DNA of 64,000 bases from Smittia aterrima (GCA_033063855.1 CP093829.1:7326243-7390242), one strand, 5' to 3'; shown: positions 27,601-40,948, numbered from the stretch's first letter. The notes: generated from the sequence alone by a model not told the origin. A program made the numbers and translations.

Positions 27601-30600
27601 TGCTTCTGTGCGCCGTCTTCTCTCTCTCTTCGCAATGCATGATTTAATTTTAAATTGTTTGTAATTATAATTTTATAGTGCTTCGCTCTTAAAAACATTA
27701 GCAGCGGAGAAAAACGCTTGAAATCTAATTAAATTCGGTAATGATTTTAACACATTATGGACTCTCTTCGCAATGCTTCACAATTGAGAAGAGAACTCGA
27801 GGTCAGAGAAAGTTTTACGATCTCGTTTTTCTTTTCATCTGATTTTAAATAAATTCAATGGAAAAACTTTTTTCCTGCTTTGAAAAATCTCGACATAATT
27901 GCAAGTACAATAAATAACTCATTTGATTTTAATTGTTCGAGTTGTGGTTGATGATCGACACTGAATATATCAAACCCAAAAAATGTTTTCACTTGAAAAA
28001 AAAAAGGTTTATAATTAAATTTGAATATGAAATCGCGATAAATGTTTCTCGCATAAAAATTGAAGCTACCGAGTTGTGTGCGTCAGTCGAGATTAAAAAA
28101 AACTTGCTGAGCTTGGAAAAACAATAAACATAAAGAGATTCGAAATGTTTACGATCGTAGCTCGATATGGAATGTCTAGTGAGAATATGTAAATGAAAGT
28201 TCGTGAGTTAACTTTGTGACAATGTCATTAGTCATCGAGATAGAAGAACTTCCTCAGGGGAGACCTAAGCGAATTAATGATTTCTCATACCGAACGATTT
28301 TAAAATAATTAAATTTGTTGTTTACCTAACTGTCCCCTACAGAATTGGACAAATGCCGCCTTATCTCATATTTCGAATGCGTGCGATCAGATTTTCCGTC
28401 ATGCATGCATTCATAAACGTTTTTAGCGGGACAAAATTGTTATTTCTCTCGTTGTGGCTTATTCATTCTTTTGTTTACTTAAATTTCGAAAAAAAAAGAG
28501 AAACATTACAATCGAATCGGATCGGCGCGAAAACAAAATAATCTGAAACGTAGCTTAGAAGAAGTTGCGTTGTGGATAACAATTCTGTTTGTTTCGAGAG
28601 ACTCAAACTGAATCTCAATTGATAAACCATTGCTGCTTGAGACGAAATAGATTTAATTTCAAGTTCCTTCGATGAAACAATGTCGATGCATTCAGATTTG
28701 AATATTTTTCTTGTGCTTGTTTGGAGAACATTTATCAAATAAATTGAGCTTGATAGAGAAACAATATTTTCACAAAGGTTTCTTTGAAGTTTATGAGGCA
28801 TTGATTAATATTAAGCGCGTTATAATTAGATTCCCGTTTGACTTCCAGAAAAATCTAGACAACCAGAAAGTCAGTGACAAGTTGGGAAGGGATAAAATGC
28901 CACGGAAATTTATGACATTTGAGTCTGGATCGTTTGGGACTCTGTACACAGACACATGAGATTTTAAGGCGATGGAGGAGAGAAAAAAAATGAGAAACAA
29001 TCCAGATGTTGAACGGCCTAAAGATTTGTTGAATGTCGAGGGAATATTATGGCGATGCCTGTTAATTTAGATTAGATTTCTTCTTCTCTCTCCTCTGGCT
29101 TCGCTTTACAATTTAATTTTTATTTCTTTTCGCTTTCAACGTCACACACATCAACAAAGAGAATCTATCTGAAGTGGTTTCATCTTCTGCCTTGTTTATT
29201 CTCCAATTTTGTCTTATAAGTTATATCGAAAGTAATAACAAGGAGATTGAAGCGGAAAAATATCCACTTGAGAATCGGCGTTCATTGCCTCGAAATTACT
29301 TCGAGTTTTGAAAAGAAACCGTAAAGAAATTGAATGAGTGATGTTGTATGATTGCTTCTTGTGAAGATTTTGATTTCTCAGACTCTTTATCTCACTCTCG
29401 AATTATTAAAAACGGATTCGTAGATCTTATGTTGAAGATAACAGAATTCTTACGATTGACCTCCGTCGTTTTATGCGTCCCTCCACTTGAGCTCAGCATA
29501 AAATTTTTGTTATCTTCGTAAGCCAGAGAAGTGAAGGGAAACAGATCTCAATTTATGGATTCAAATGCTTCGACTACACGAAGATGCGCAATTGCTGTGA
29601 TTAATTCACGTCGCATACTCATGATAATCGTCAAGTTCTCCACGTTTGACTGACGGAAGATTACGAGACTTCCATAAACACTCGAGAAACAGTTACGCAA
29701 ATCGTCTTATATTTCGCATCGGAACTTTGCTTCTCGAGATTCAGTGGCTTTGCCAGACAATGAGTCGCTGTCTTTATTTAATTCTCTTGAGACGGATCAT
29801 CTCAAGTAGCGAACGAGAGTTTCATTTTATTATTGTGTAAGCAACAACAATGCAACTATGGCAGTTTCTTAAAAATCTTTGTATGTTGATTGCTAAACAT
29901 TTCTCTTTTTCCTTTCATTGCAGTGGATTGAACTTCCAAGATTTGATGGTGCGCTTGGGTGCAATCGATTCTCCACCAAAGACTCCAACCATCCTTGGCT
30001 TTGAATGTGCTGGTGAGGTTGAAGCAGTTGGCGAAGGCGTAGAAGACTTCAAGGTGAGTTAAAAAGGTCTGGAGCAAGAAAGATAACAGTTGCAATAAAT
30101 ATTTCTTTTCTCTTCGATTTGCAGGTTGGCGATCGCGTTGTTGCTTTGCCAGAGTTCCGTGCTTGGGCTGAATTATGCGCCGTTCCAACGAAATACGTCT
30201 ACAAGCTGCCCGATGAAATGTCTTTCCAAGACGCCGCAGCCATCACGATGAACTATTTGGTTGCTTATATCATCGTCTTCGAATTGTTATCTCTTCGCCC
30301 TGGAAAATCTCTTATGCTCCACTCAGCAGGAGGCGGTGTTGTAAGTACACTCACGTTTTCTATTAAAATTATATTTAGAGTCGGGAGAAAAGATTCTCAC
30401 TTGAACCTTTGGCCTTAACTAAAAGAAAAGTCCATTTCACCTTTGAAAACACTTAAGCCACACGCTTTGAATTCCTCGGTTGTGAGAGATGATAGCGGAG
30501 CTTCGTTTATTTGCACGGAATGTGCTTCGATCAACCTACGCGGTCAACAAACATTCTGATTGTATTCGCTACGGAATGATAACGAAATTTCGTTGCTCGT

Positions 30601-33600
30601 AAACAAAATTTTGTTGACTCTGCTGGCGTATGAAAGTCAATCCCGCTATCCACACCGCAAAAATTCATTACCAGTAAATCCACTCGATCCACTCAACGTA
30701 CGTGACTAATTCTCGCGATGGTGATTTAGAGTCTGAAGGCTAAAGAATTGATATCGTTTTCTATGATTCCATTTTTTTTTCTCTCTCTCGCAAAGTGAAT
30801 TGCTGATCAAGAAGGATTCAGAGATTTTAGTTAGCTTCGTTCAATCTTCACATTTTTTGCCTTCAAAACTCTTTTCAATAGAATCAGCGAAGCTCATAGT
30901 GAAAAATATCCGATAGGCAAATGCTGACTCCCACTTCCGAGCATAGAGAATTGAGGGGACGCTCAAGTGCATATCGATTTTTGATGAAATCGAATTCAAA
31001 TCGAGAGTGACTGCGTGTGCGAATAAAAGCAGAATGTGCCTTTGTCTCTCTCCATTGAAAAGGGTTAAATTTTGCATGAGGACAATACGTTTCAAGATGG
31101 ATTCCCCTTTCGAAACAAATCGCACAGAAGCGAGTGGAATTTTTAAAGCCATGAAATTATAGCCTCGGATTAGTTGTAATGACGACGAGACGATAACAAA
31201 AGGTTTAATTGCTGCTCGCTAAGCGCCCCTCTTAACATCTAAGACTTTGCATATGGCAAACAGAAATGTAATGTACGAGAAATAAAACATTTCCGGAAGC
31301 TTTAATCGTTAAATGACGGTTTTCTCCGACGACGATGCCTTACAATTATCTCTGTTCATGTCTAAGAGCAAATTACTTTTTATGTACAAAAAACGAATCA
31401 TTTGCGAGATTATGGCAAATGGAATTCTCGCGTAGTCATCAAACAAGTGATGAACGAAAATTTGATGTTTATGTTCCTTTTGGGAAATTGTCCACAAACA
31501 ACAAGACACTTGCAAAATCATTCTGACAGACATTTTTATGAAGCTAATGAGAAATTCCGCTTAAGCTCATTTTGTTGAGCACTTTTACTGAAAATATTTT
31601 CCATGAAACTTCATTCTTTCCGTCGTGGCCGTGAAACATCGACATTGAATCGGAAACTCAATACTTTCGGGAAATTGCGAAAGTGAAACTCCTTCCACGT
31701 CAACAAAGCGGCGGGAGATGCTTGTTTACTTAATGAAGTTCTCTTCTTGTTTCTTTTGTGGTTTTGAAATCCTAGCCCGTCTCGATGTGTAACGAGTTGA
31801 CAATGAGAGTCATTAAAAGAATTTCAAGGGCTTTGATTGCGAGGGGAAAAAAACCTTTTTTTTTGTAAGGTTTGGCAAAGTTAGAGACATTAATGTTTCC
31901 TAATTTGAGAAGATGAATCAATATTTGAGTAATTGAAGGGATAGTTCAATGAAGAAGCTTTATTTCATCTGATGACAGTTTAAGATAAAATAAATTGTTG
32001 TCTCTTTGACAATATTTGATTTATTTGAAATCAGATCGAAGTGGAAACTTTCCTTCTTAATGAACCAAAGCGGTTTTACTTTTGTTGTTGATTTAGTTCT
32101 TCAGACCGCGCTCTTCACTTTTCTTCCCAGGGAAGTTTACTCATAAACAGATTTTGTGGCTTCTGATTTCATTTTTTCTTTATCATTACTTTCTGTGCTG
32201 TTTATTCATTCGATTATCGCTCATTTTGTCGGATAATTTCCATCTTTAAATACTCTACAGAGTAAGCGAGCGCCTCAAGAATCTTGCGTTAGGGAGAAAA
32301 CATTTGTTGTCGAGACGTGTTAAAGACGCAAAGATTTTGTCGCTTTGCTGAAGCTTCGCGCGATTGCCGAGGTTAACGACTTGAAAGCGCCTGCAAATTG
32401 CTTTCCATTCTTCTATATTTAAAGTGCTTTTCTCGTCTTATCATTTTCCGCCTTCACTATCTGCTTCATAATCAAGACGAGCAAATTTAGATTCTTGAGC
32501 ATGCTGTGCGAAGAATGATTTTCATACCACTCACTCCCTGTTCTCGTATCCCTGCTCATTTTGCCAGACTTCTCCACTTCGTTCCTTCTTTTTTCGAGTA
32601 AAGAACACTTTATTAAATGGAGATAGGGAAAAGTTTGCATTGAAGAATTTTAATTTTCAACTGAAAAAAGAAAACTTCTTCCCAGCAATTTCCAATTAAG
32701 TCTAACAATTTAAGCATCGTCAGGCATCGTTAATTTTCCTCCTTTTTCGAAGCTTCTTCTGACAACACATGGAATGATAATGCAAAAGACAAAACCACAT
32801 GTACGATTGCGGAAAACTCAGCTTCCGAGTTTAAATATAATCGTCCATAAGTTTTCTTCTGCTGCTTCCCTGATTTTCCGTTTCGCTTTTCATCTTCTCC
32901 ACTACTCGGATATCTCTCCGACTGGATCTTTTTATTGCTTTTGTTGTTTGAGGAGTCGGGGGCAACAGCATCAAGTTTTTTTTTTCATCAGTGAACTCAG
33001 CAAAATGAAAATTGTTTTGTCTGCGAGGCGCAAACGCAGCGAAAGCTGCTGCAAGAAAATTTATTTCCATTTAATGAAGCTTGATGGCGTATGTATCTAC
33101 ATGAGAATCAAGTCAACCGTAAATATTCAATCACTTCTCTCTCATGTGAGATTTGATGGAGATGCTAAAGCCTAAAGGCTGACCGGGGCTTTATTGAAGT
33201 TTTCCTTTGTGATTTCATATCAACATCCTTCGCCTTCCGGCCACACCTCAAATCCTCCCTCCCTTTCTCGCCTTTATTCAAATCTCACATCAAACAAAGG
33301 AAACTATTTCCTCGGGCGCTGCTTTTTCCAACATGAATCCTAATGACGAGGAATAAATTTCATTAGAGGAAAGGAGGAGAATTTCATATTTCAAAATTAA
33401 TTGTTACGAAGCAACTTTTACGATTAATTCAATTGATCACGTTTGAGAAAATTCATTTATGAGCTACTGCGTCGCTCTGGAGCCTTTGTATGTCAAAAGT
33501 GCTATTTGCGATAAACAACTTCGGATTATTTCCACTTTAATGCCGCCACGTCACGAACACGCCGGTAACTTTAATTTCCCTTGGTGATTGTTGGGGAAAA

Positions 33601-36600
33601 TGCTGAGTCGTGAGCTTGAGTCATCAGGAAACTATAGAATTTCCTTCAAATGAAGCCCTGAGTGCAGTCAAACATAGAGGAGAAAAGTAATTGGGGCGGC
33701 AGACAGACTGTCTTCGGAAAAGAATGAATTTAAAATGACTCTGACACCGCCACGAAAGGCAAACTTTAAGCACTAAATAACAGGAGCGCGTTCGTTCGTG
33801 AGAAATCGTGACTCGGAATGGAAAAACTAAAATATCATTTTTTGCCCGATTGAAAAGCGGAATAATTTATTAAAGTTGCTAGTCGCGACGCGGTCTATGA
33901 ACTGTCTGGGGCGGAGGACTAAATGTTACCCTAGTCGATGGACTAGCGTCATCACGTGCCAATAATTATTGGGTGAAGGATTCGACATTTAAATGCATTT
34001 CTGAGTATTGAACGTGAAATGCAAACACAAAGTTCTCGCGCTCGTGTAACACAGAAATTATTTTAATGGAGAAGCGTAATTGCAGAGCCGTGCAGTTCAA
34101 AGTGTTCCAGTTTTTGATTGAAACATGCGAGAGAGTTTTCAGCACAAAAAAAAACCAGAAGAATGCATCGACCGTCACAAGGTTATTCGGCCCCTTAACA
34201 TATGGAAGTGAATGAAGTCTTACAATCGCTCTCTCGCTCAAACGAGAGCACTGACAATGAACTTTTCGGAAACTAATCGTTGTGTTTTTTTTTTGCCTAA
34301 ACTCGATCGAAGAAAATCGATATCATCGTCAGTCGGATTAGGTTTGAGGCGAAAACATTGTTGGGCTTCAGTTCTGAAATTTTTGTGATGATGGCGAACC
34401 AACCCACACGCAAACAACGAAAAAGGAAACGACAACGCAATATTGACATTCAACAGTTATGAAGCTTCTTAGTCGAGGGGTTAATTTTGTTGTTTGTTCA
34501 TCATGACTTAGGCATTGACTGTGGGAACAGTTAAAATTGAAAGTAATAACAGTTCTCGAATCGATAAACCTGTTGAATAATAAAAGATTTATTCCCTCTT
34601 TCTCTTCGATTACGATTGATTGTCATTAGCATTAATTTTCTTGCTCTTGACGATAAATTTTCCGCTCAATCTCCAACCGTAAGTCTCGGACGATATGATA
34701 TCGGAAAGTTTCTTTCGTTAGGCCTCGCTGCTGAAACGGAACCATAAAAGATTGTAGCGAGTGTAAAAATAGAAATTCTTGTTGCCGAGCAGAAATTTTA
34801 TTTCCGATTTCAATATTTTATCGTCTTTCTTGGAATTCGCTTACTCTCTTTTACGATTCATATTGCGCAATTGAATTCAATGACGCCGGCGCCTTACAGA
34901 AGCTCCCTCTCAATGCTTTGCACGATTCGCATTGAGCTTACAACGATATTTATTTTATTATGGGGTTTCGCTACTGATTTGCTTCAAAGGAAACAATAAC
35001 CATCCTCGAAGCACTTGAATGAGAGAGTTGATGGCATTTTTTGCTGCGGCGCATTTACGATTCTCAATTGATAGCCTCAACGTTTTTACTTTCCGGGTTT
35101 GTACCGTTTAACGATCCCCTTGACTCATAAAACGCTGATATGCCAGGCTTGGCACCTCTACCGCAGTTTCATCAAAGAAAAATAATTTTCATTCGTCATC
35201 TACGAGAAGAGAAGTGGAATATGAAGATAAATGTTTGCTAATTGAATTCTTTTCGCTAACGAGTGCCTTGTCGGATCTCCGCTTTCACACTGAAAGTGAA
35301 ATCAAAAGTAATGCGCTTTTCCTCTTCTATCTCTTCTTTTATGAGTTTGTTTAAGTATTCTAAGAAATGTTTCGTTCAAAATAAATTTATTCGTGAATCT
35401 TCTTTGACGATTTGTTGCTGTTCTCGAAACGATTAGATTTCTTCTTATATTCACTAATTAGAATAATTTTACATTCTTTTGGCTTTGAGCAATTTTTAAG
35501 TTCAAATTTTAATTGCTCCGAGATTTTCCGATCGTCAACTTGTTAGAAGAAACGAAAATCCCGACACTCAAAGATCGTTAAACATTATGCAGACGCTTGA
35601 GCGATGCTCTTGATCCAAGCAAGGTCAATTAAGACACTTGAGAAACGACGATTTTTTTTGTGGGAAATTATGGGAATTTCATCTTGATGAGCGTTGCGTG
35701 TTGCTCAATCAACATAATTTTACTCTTCTCTTTTCCGCTTATACTCGTACGTACCACAAGATATTTATTTCTGCTTTCGCTCGAAATTGTTTAATGAAAT
35801 TAAACACAAAATAACGATTTGAAGATGATTTAGGGCACTGGTTTCAATTCTTAAAGTTCGTTTAATAGTTTTTGGAGTTTGGCAAGTTTCAGGGTCGTCG
35901 CCAAAACATTTTCTTGTCATACAAAACACGTTTTCATGTGGAATCTAATTATTTGAGCTGTTCAACATTTTCTGATGAAAAAGTAATTTCAAACGAAAAT
36001 GTTTTGGCCCAAATGTCGTTGTAACAATTCACCGGAAAGAAAGTTTTCGCACCAAAAAGTGTTGGAAAAGATTACTTCGGATTTGCTGCTAACAAAATTA
36101 ATTTAACTGCTTTCTCATGTGGATTTTTCCTTTATTTTTTCAGGGTCAAGCTATCGCCCAGTTGGTTCGTACATTCGACGGTATTACCATGTTCGGAGTC
36201 GCATCAAAAGGCAAACATGAAGAACTCGCAGCCGGAGGATTGTTCGATCATTTGATTGATCGCGCTGATTACGTCAACGAAGTTAGAAAGTGAGTATTCA
36301 AATTTTACGAGAAGAATGCAAACAATATTTACTAACGAACGTCTTTATCAACAGAATTTCATCGGAGGGTGTTGACATTATCTTGGATTGCTTGTGTGGC
36401 GATGACTGCAACCGCGGTTACGGATTGCTTAAGCCAATGGGCAAATACATTCTTTTCGGATCGTCCAATGTTGTCACTGGCGAGACCAAGAGCTTCTTCA
36501 GTGTTGCTCGATCGGTAAAATTTCCTTCATCAAAAATATTTAAACAAAACTAATTTTCAATTTTTGTTTTAGTGGTGGCAAGTCGACAAAGTCTCACCAA

Positions 36601-37188
36601 TCAAGCTTTTCGACGAAAACAAGACTCTCACTGGTTTTAACTTGCGTCACTTGCTCTATCAACAAGACGGATCGGAATACGTAAAGAATGTCATTAATGA
36701 TGTCTTCGCTTTGTACAAGAACGGCAAAATCAAGCCAGTTATTGATTCAGTTTGGGCCCTTGAGGATGTAAGAAAAGATTTTCTTTTTAAAGTGAAAATT
36801 TCTTAAATATTTTAATTTTTTTAAGGTCACTGAAGCCATGCAGAAGATGCACGATCGTAAGAACATTGGAAAACTTGTGTTGGATCCATCAGCTGAGCCA
36901 AAGCCAAAACCAGCAACACCAGCTAAGACCAAGGCAAAGAAAGAAAAGAAGGAGAAGGTCACTTCCCCAACAACCGACGAAGAGAAGAAGATCGAGAACG
37001 GAGAAGAGAAACCAACAGAAAATGGATCTGGTGAGAACGGAGAAGCTGCTGAAGCCGAAAAGCCGAAGGAAAATGGCGATGGAGATGCAAAGCCAGCTGA
37101 AAACGGAGAATCCGCTGAAACTAATGGCGACGGTAAGCAAAAGAAGGGTTCAACGCTCACGAGACTTACGAGAATGTTGAGCAAGTAA
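15637..37188 (+). CDS. VAT1-like MDR (quinone oxidoreductase-type) protein
   Basis: Seven coding exons: 15637-15947, 29924-30053, 30125-30340, 36144-36289, 36355-36514, 36573-36767 and 36826-37188, giving 506 residues. Residues 1-67 are an Ala/Glu/Pro-rich acidic leader. Residues about 68-400 are a medium-chain reductase fold like synaptic vesicle membrane protein VAT-1: RACGLNFQDLMVRLG, ILGFECAGEVEAVG, VGDRVVAL, the nucleotide-binding SAGGGVGQAIAQL (split by intron 3), VDIILDCL and YVKNVINDVFALY. No catalytic zinc ligands are seen, as in the QOR/VAT1 branch. Residues about 400-506 are a Lys/Glu-rich low-complexity tail with several ENG motifs, ending in a basic stretch (TLTRLTRMLSK). VAT1 proteins bind membranes and lipids; the role here is inferred. 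Introns 1 and 3 are 13,976 and 5,803 bases, while the others are 54-71 bases. Confidence 0.93.
15948..29923 (+). other. Intron 1 of the VAT1-like gene (14 kb), no other gene seen
   Basis: Bounded by GTGAGT at 15948 and a TTTCATTGCAG acceptor ending at 29923. I looked for nested exons on both strands: the longest open frame (17299-17733, minus, 144 codons) has no recognisable motif, and none shows paired splice sites with protein-like composition. No transposon ends, tRNA or known microRNA mature sequence was recognised. The length, against introns of 50-120 bases elsewhere, suggests it houses enhancers or alternative promoters. Confidence 0.6.
30341..36143 (+). other. Intron 3 of the VAT1-like gene (5.8 kb), no other gene seen
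   Basis: Bounded by GTAAGT at 30341 and a TTTTTTCAG acceptor ending at 36143. It splits the glycine-rich nucleotide-binding loop (GGGV, then GQAIAQ). No nested coding sequence or repeat family was recognised. Confidence 0.6.
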
Positions 37189-38087
37189 CTTCAAAATTCA
37201 CCTGCAAACCCAAATTTGTCCAAATTCTCCAATTTGATTCGCGTGTGCGTGTGTAAAGAAAATATCTGCATGGTTGATCTGTTTTTGGAATGAATCGTCA
37301 CAAATTTATCATCGAAACAATCTTCGTCACGCAATCGTGAGTGTTTAAATCTTCCCCAAAATCTCCAAAACAGAAGATGACAGTATCATAACTCAACAAA
37401 GATTTTTAAATGATTAAATTATAATTAACGAGATGAGGAAAGGAAAAGAGAAAATCATTTAATTAGTTCTTAGTTTCTATATTTTATTTGTTGGCGAGCA
37501 GAAAGAAGAGAAATTAACGATAGAGCTTAATTACTATAAAAACAGATGAGAATATTAATTAAATTATTATTTGTGAGTGATTTGAACTTGTGTGAGGTTG
37601 GGGAATTATTTGCAAGTTGCTTGATCTTCAGACTTTTTTTGCATTCTCACAATCTGAACAAACCAAGTATTTGCCTGAATACCGAACTAACAAAAAGAAA
37701 CTCTTACAATTCCAAAAATCCGATTTTCCCTTCGATAGCCATGCAAATAATTCACCAGCTCGCAAAGTAATGACAACAAATAAGTTTTTTTTTGTAATTT
37801 GTATAAACCTTGATATTAAAAGAAAAATTTTGATTTAAAATTAGTTTCTTTGATTTGAGGAAAATTCTGCTAAGTTTTCTTTGTTTGGTGAGCTCCTTCG
37901 TTCCTATCCTGTTGACTTATTATCTTTTCTCCTTTCGTCAGTTTGCTTGGAATGGTGTTTTAGAAATCTCATCTTCTTTCCCTCTTCACCCAAATCGCTA
38001 ATCCACACTTTAATCCTTATTGCTGCAATTTACTAATCATGCACTTATTATGTATCTCCTTTTACAGGAAAGAAGGAATCAAGCTGA
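37133..38087 (+). other. Candidate alternative terminal intron and exon of the VAT1-like gene
   Basis: Inside the last exon, GACG followed by GTAAGC at 37133 forms a good donor. At 38068 an acceptor (ATCTCCTTTTACAG) opens a segment that continues the frame as Lys-Lys-Glu-Ser-Ser and stops at 38085-38087. Splicing would replace the basic 19-residue end after GDG with a five-residue tail. This is inference from splice signals and frame; no transcript evidence is available. Confidence 0.45.
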
Positions 38088-39857
38088 ACGCCCAAATCTT
38101 AAACACATGAAGAGAGATTGAGATCATGAATCAAAATAATCTCTAACGCAATTGTCTTTTTAATTTTTTTCCATTCATTTTATTTGTGCCGAAGAAGGAA
38201 AGAAAACTTTATCATTCATTTAATCGTATTTTACTTTTTTAAAACAACTGTATCGCTTAATTGTCTCATCATCATCATCGTTCCCAAGAATCATCTAAAG
38301 CTAAGTGGATTGGAAATGAGCTCACGCTCGAATATTGTTTATTCTCATTCTTAATCGCAGCGTCATTCATCAAATTTAATTCAACTGATAAATATCAAAT
38401 CAAATTTTTTATGAAACATACAAAAACTCTCCTCTAATCATAGCTAAGGGATAATCTTTAAGCTGAAGCGCTAAATTATGTATTTGTGTAACATCAAGCA
38501 GAGCAGAGATTATGTTGTCAAGAAGGGAAGGTCAAATGCGTGTGGAAATTTGATGAGCAACAATCAATATTTTGCTCATCAAACATCTACTCACGTATCC
38601 TTGGCACTCAATTTTCATATTATCGCTGTAATTCTTAAAACATTAAATAAAGCTTTTGTTTCATATTTAATCAACGTGCTATAAGCGCTAATGAGACCAT
38701 CACATAGCAGCACGGCGAATCATTTGTGTCAGGTAAACTGTGTAAACGCCTCAAGCCGCTAGGTTGACAGTCACTTTTATGCACAATTTAGCGGCTCATT
38801 CCGGTTGGTAAATTCCATCGAAATACATTTAGCAGTAACAAAAATTCCCAGAAAAAAAATATTATAGAAAAGCTTTTGATGTAAGTTTCATGATCGGATA
38901 TTTTACTAATCAAAAAAAAACAATGTGAGAAGATTTAGAGGAAAGCTTGACGTTTTACAAGCTCTTTCAACCGGATAGTTATTTTCATAGCCTAGAATGC
39001 AAAGATGCGTGAATGTGAAAACTCTTAGTCTGAAGAGCGATTTGCACAATTTCTGTGAACAATATTTAGATAGCAAGTGAAAATCTTATTGAAATTTTCT
39101 AGGACATTCATTAGGAAATCAATGAGGCTGAAGTTTGGATATTGCTGGGTTTCATAAAATGAAAAAATATTGTGAGATTTTGACCAAGTTCTCCTGATTT
39201 ATCTAAATATTGCAAGGCGAGTGTATTTTTGTAAGATCGCTCATATCGCAGTTTTTTGAAAGGATTTTTACAATTGCACGCTACAGGAAATTTTCATTAC
39301 ATCGCAGCCAAATCAAGAACAATTTTGAGAGCTTAAATGCTGTTTTTTAAAACGTAGCTTTTCCAAGTACTGCGCGAACCAAACCATTCACGACTCGAAA
39401 ACTCACTTTAAAGTCTGAAGCTTTTTTCTTGGCTTTCAAGTAAGCGCAAAAACTATTCGAGACATATCTCATGCATGTCTTGGTTGAGTTTCTTTGACGA
39501 CCACTTTCTTAGCTTTTTCACCAACAAGAATAAATCTAAATCTAGTAATATCTATGAGAATGCCATTGAAGTATGAAAAATAATCAAATTTATGCAACAA
39601 CAAGATAAAGAAATATATTTTCTTAAAGATGGAAAGTAAAACGAAAAACCTTTTGAATGTTGTATAATAAAAATAAAATAAAAACAAAGTTGCAAAGTCA
39701 GATGACGAAAGATATTTAGTTGAATTCAGTAATTTTTGGAAGTTTATTTTGCCTTTATTTCGCGAAAGGAAAAACTGTTTAGTTACATGAAAATTAACGA
39801 AGACAAAAGATTAGAACTTCATTTGGAATGAATAAAAATGATTAAATTACTGTTACT
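38088..39857. other. Intergenic region with no gene seen
   Basis: AT-rich. Near 39473-39535 on the minus strand a short acceptor-preceded frame (reading VGEKAKKVVVKETQPRHA before a stop) looks protein-like but has no partner exon. Otherwise nothing is recognised. Confidence 0.4.
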
Positions 39858-40120
39858 ATCATAAGGGCTTGTAACATGAAGAATGAGAATGATAAGGATT
39901 ATAAAATAAAGAAATCTTTAAAGTAAAAATATTTTCGAAAGCTTTTTTTAGTTTTTACTTTCAGGGAAAACGATTTTTCAGATTTTAAATGAGTGAAGCT
40001 CACTTCACTATTTTTCATTAGTTGAGGTAATCTATCTAACCTAGATTTGATTGAATTTATGAAAGAGAAAGTTTCTTTAAAATTTTCAGCCTCGCAATCA
40101 AATTGTGCTTTTTATTTATA
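39858..40120. repeat. Direct repeat, left copy, flanking the broken F-box gene
   Basis: About 263 bases nearly identical to 42947-43192, in the same orientation, beginning ATCATAAGGGCTTGTAACAT and ending at TTTTTATTTATA. Small indels separate the copies. A further shared patch (TTCAGAGCAATTCGG) follows at 40130-40144, against 43462-43476 in the right copy. Confidence 0.85.
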
Positions 40121-40189
40121 GCTTCTATATTCAGAGCAATTCGGTTGTTCTCAATGACGGCCTATCCATTGATCACAAGGAATAAATTT

Positions 40190-40545
40190 TGCTTGGTAAA
40201 GCTCAGCCTTCAATCGCTTAAAGTAGCCGTTTCTCAGCATTTATCGAATTATCATCGCAAATGGTTTGAAACCTTTCTTCGATTATGTCGTGAAATAGAT
40301 CAATAATTTAATCTTTGTCTTTCGCATTCGTTGTGCAGTCTTCTGTCACTTTATGAACAAATTCAATTGCAGCTAATATGTTTGGAATGACAACCAAAAC
40401 AATCACTTACTTGCACTTCATTTGAACACCATGCTCTACCGCCAACTCCAATTCTGTCAATCTGTTGAAGATAAATTCAACAACCTCCATGAAGTAAATT
40501 TTCTGTTTAGCAACCTCCAACGGCTTTAGAGGAAAACTGTATAAA
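40190..40545 (-). pseudogene. Decayed coding sequence, unidentified, divergent from the F-box gene
   Basis: On the minus strand one frame reads as protein-like sequence from about 40540 to 40215. It includes PLEVAKQKIYFMEVVEFIFN, then RLTELELAVEHGVQMKC, a hydrophobic run VIVLVVIPNILAAIEF, and FHDIIEERFQTICDDNS. It is interrupted by two in-frame TAA codons and then continues in another frame (KRLKAELYQAKFIPCDQW). I do not recognise the family; the hydrophobic run could be a membrane segment. A more degraded relative lies at about 59220-59310 next to another F-box copy, so the relic was duplicated together with its F-box neighbour. Confidence 0.5.
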
Positions 40546-40948
40546 GTTGTGAGAATTTTATGGTTTCTCTTCTTCAATCATTCGCGGCCGAACTAAATAA
40601 TACGAGGAAAATGTTTTAGCACTACGAAATAGGTTGAAGCTTTAACTTTAGAAATGATGAAAGTAGTTCTCGATAAAATAGAAGGAAGTTTAGTTAAATT
40701 TACGTTTTGTCAATTATTCTTGTGAAGCGAATTATTTCAACTTAAGTGAACATCACGAATATAGCCAGAAGGTGAAGTTACACTGTTTTCCTCTATTTTC
40801 CTTTTTTTATTTAAAATTGTTCTTGAGATTAGAAGTTTTGTAGTTTGCAAGTGGATTCGTCTTCTAATAAGAAATCAAATAAAAAAGAAAATTTTTTGCT
40901 TCCATTTTTGCTTCTGCTTGTCTCATTTCGTTCTGAACATTCGAAGAG

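Noticed and set aside
36747..37184. Long open frames antisense and out of frame to the VAT1 C-terminal exon
   Set aside because: They are shadows of the Lys/Glu/Asn-rich low-complexity coding sequence and have no splice or homology support.
38754..38797. Inverted repeat AGCCGCTA ... TAGCGGCT with a 28-base loop
   Set aside because: Eight-base stem only. Such pairs occur by chance, and no RNA gene signature surrounds it.
40103..40306. Plus-strand open frame opposite the relic
   Set aside because: The opposite strand carries the protein-like sequence, so this frame is its shadow.
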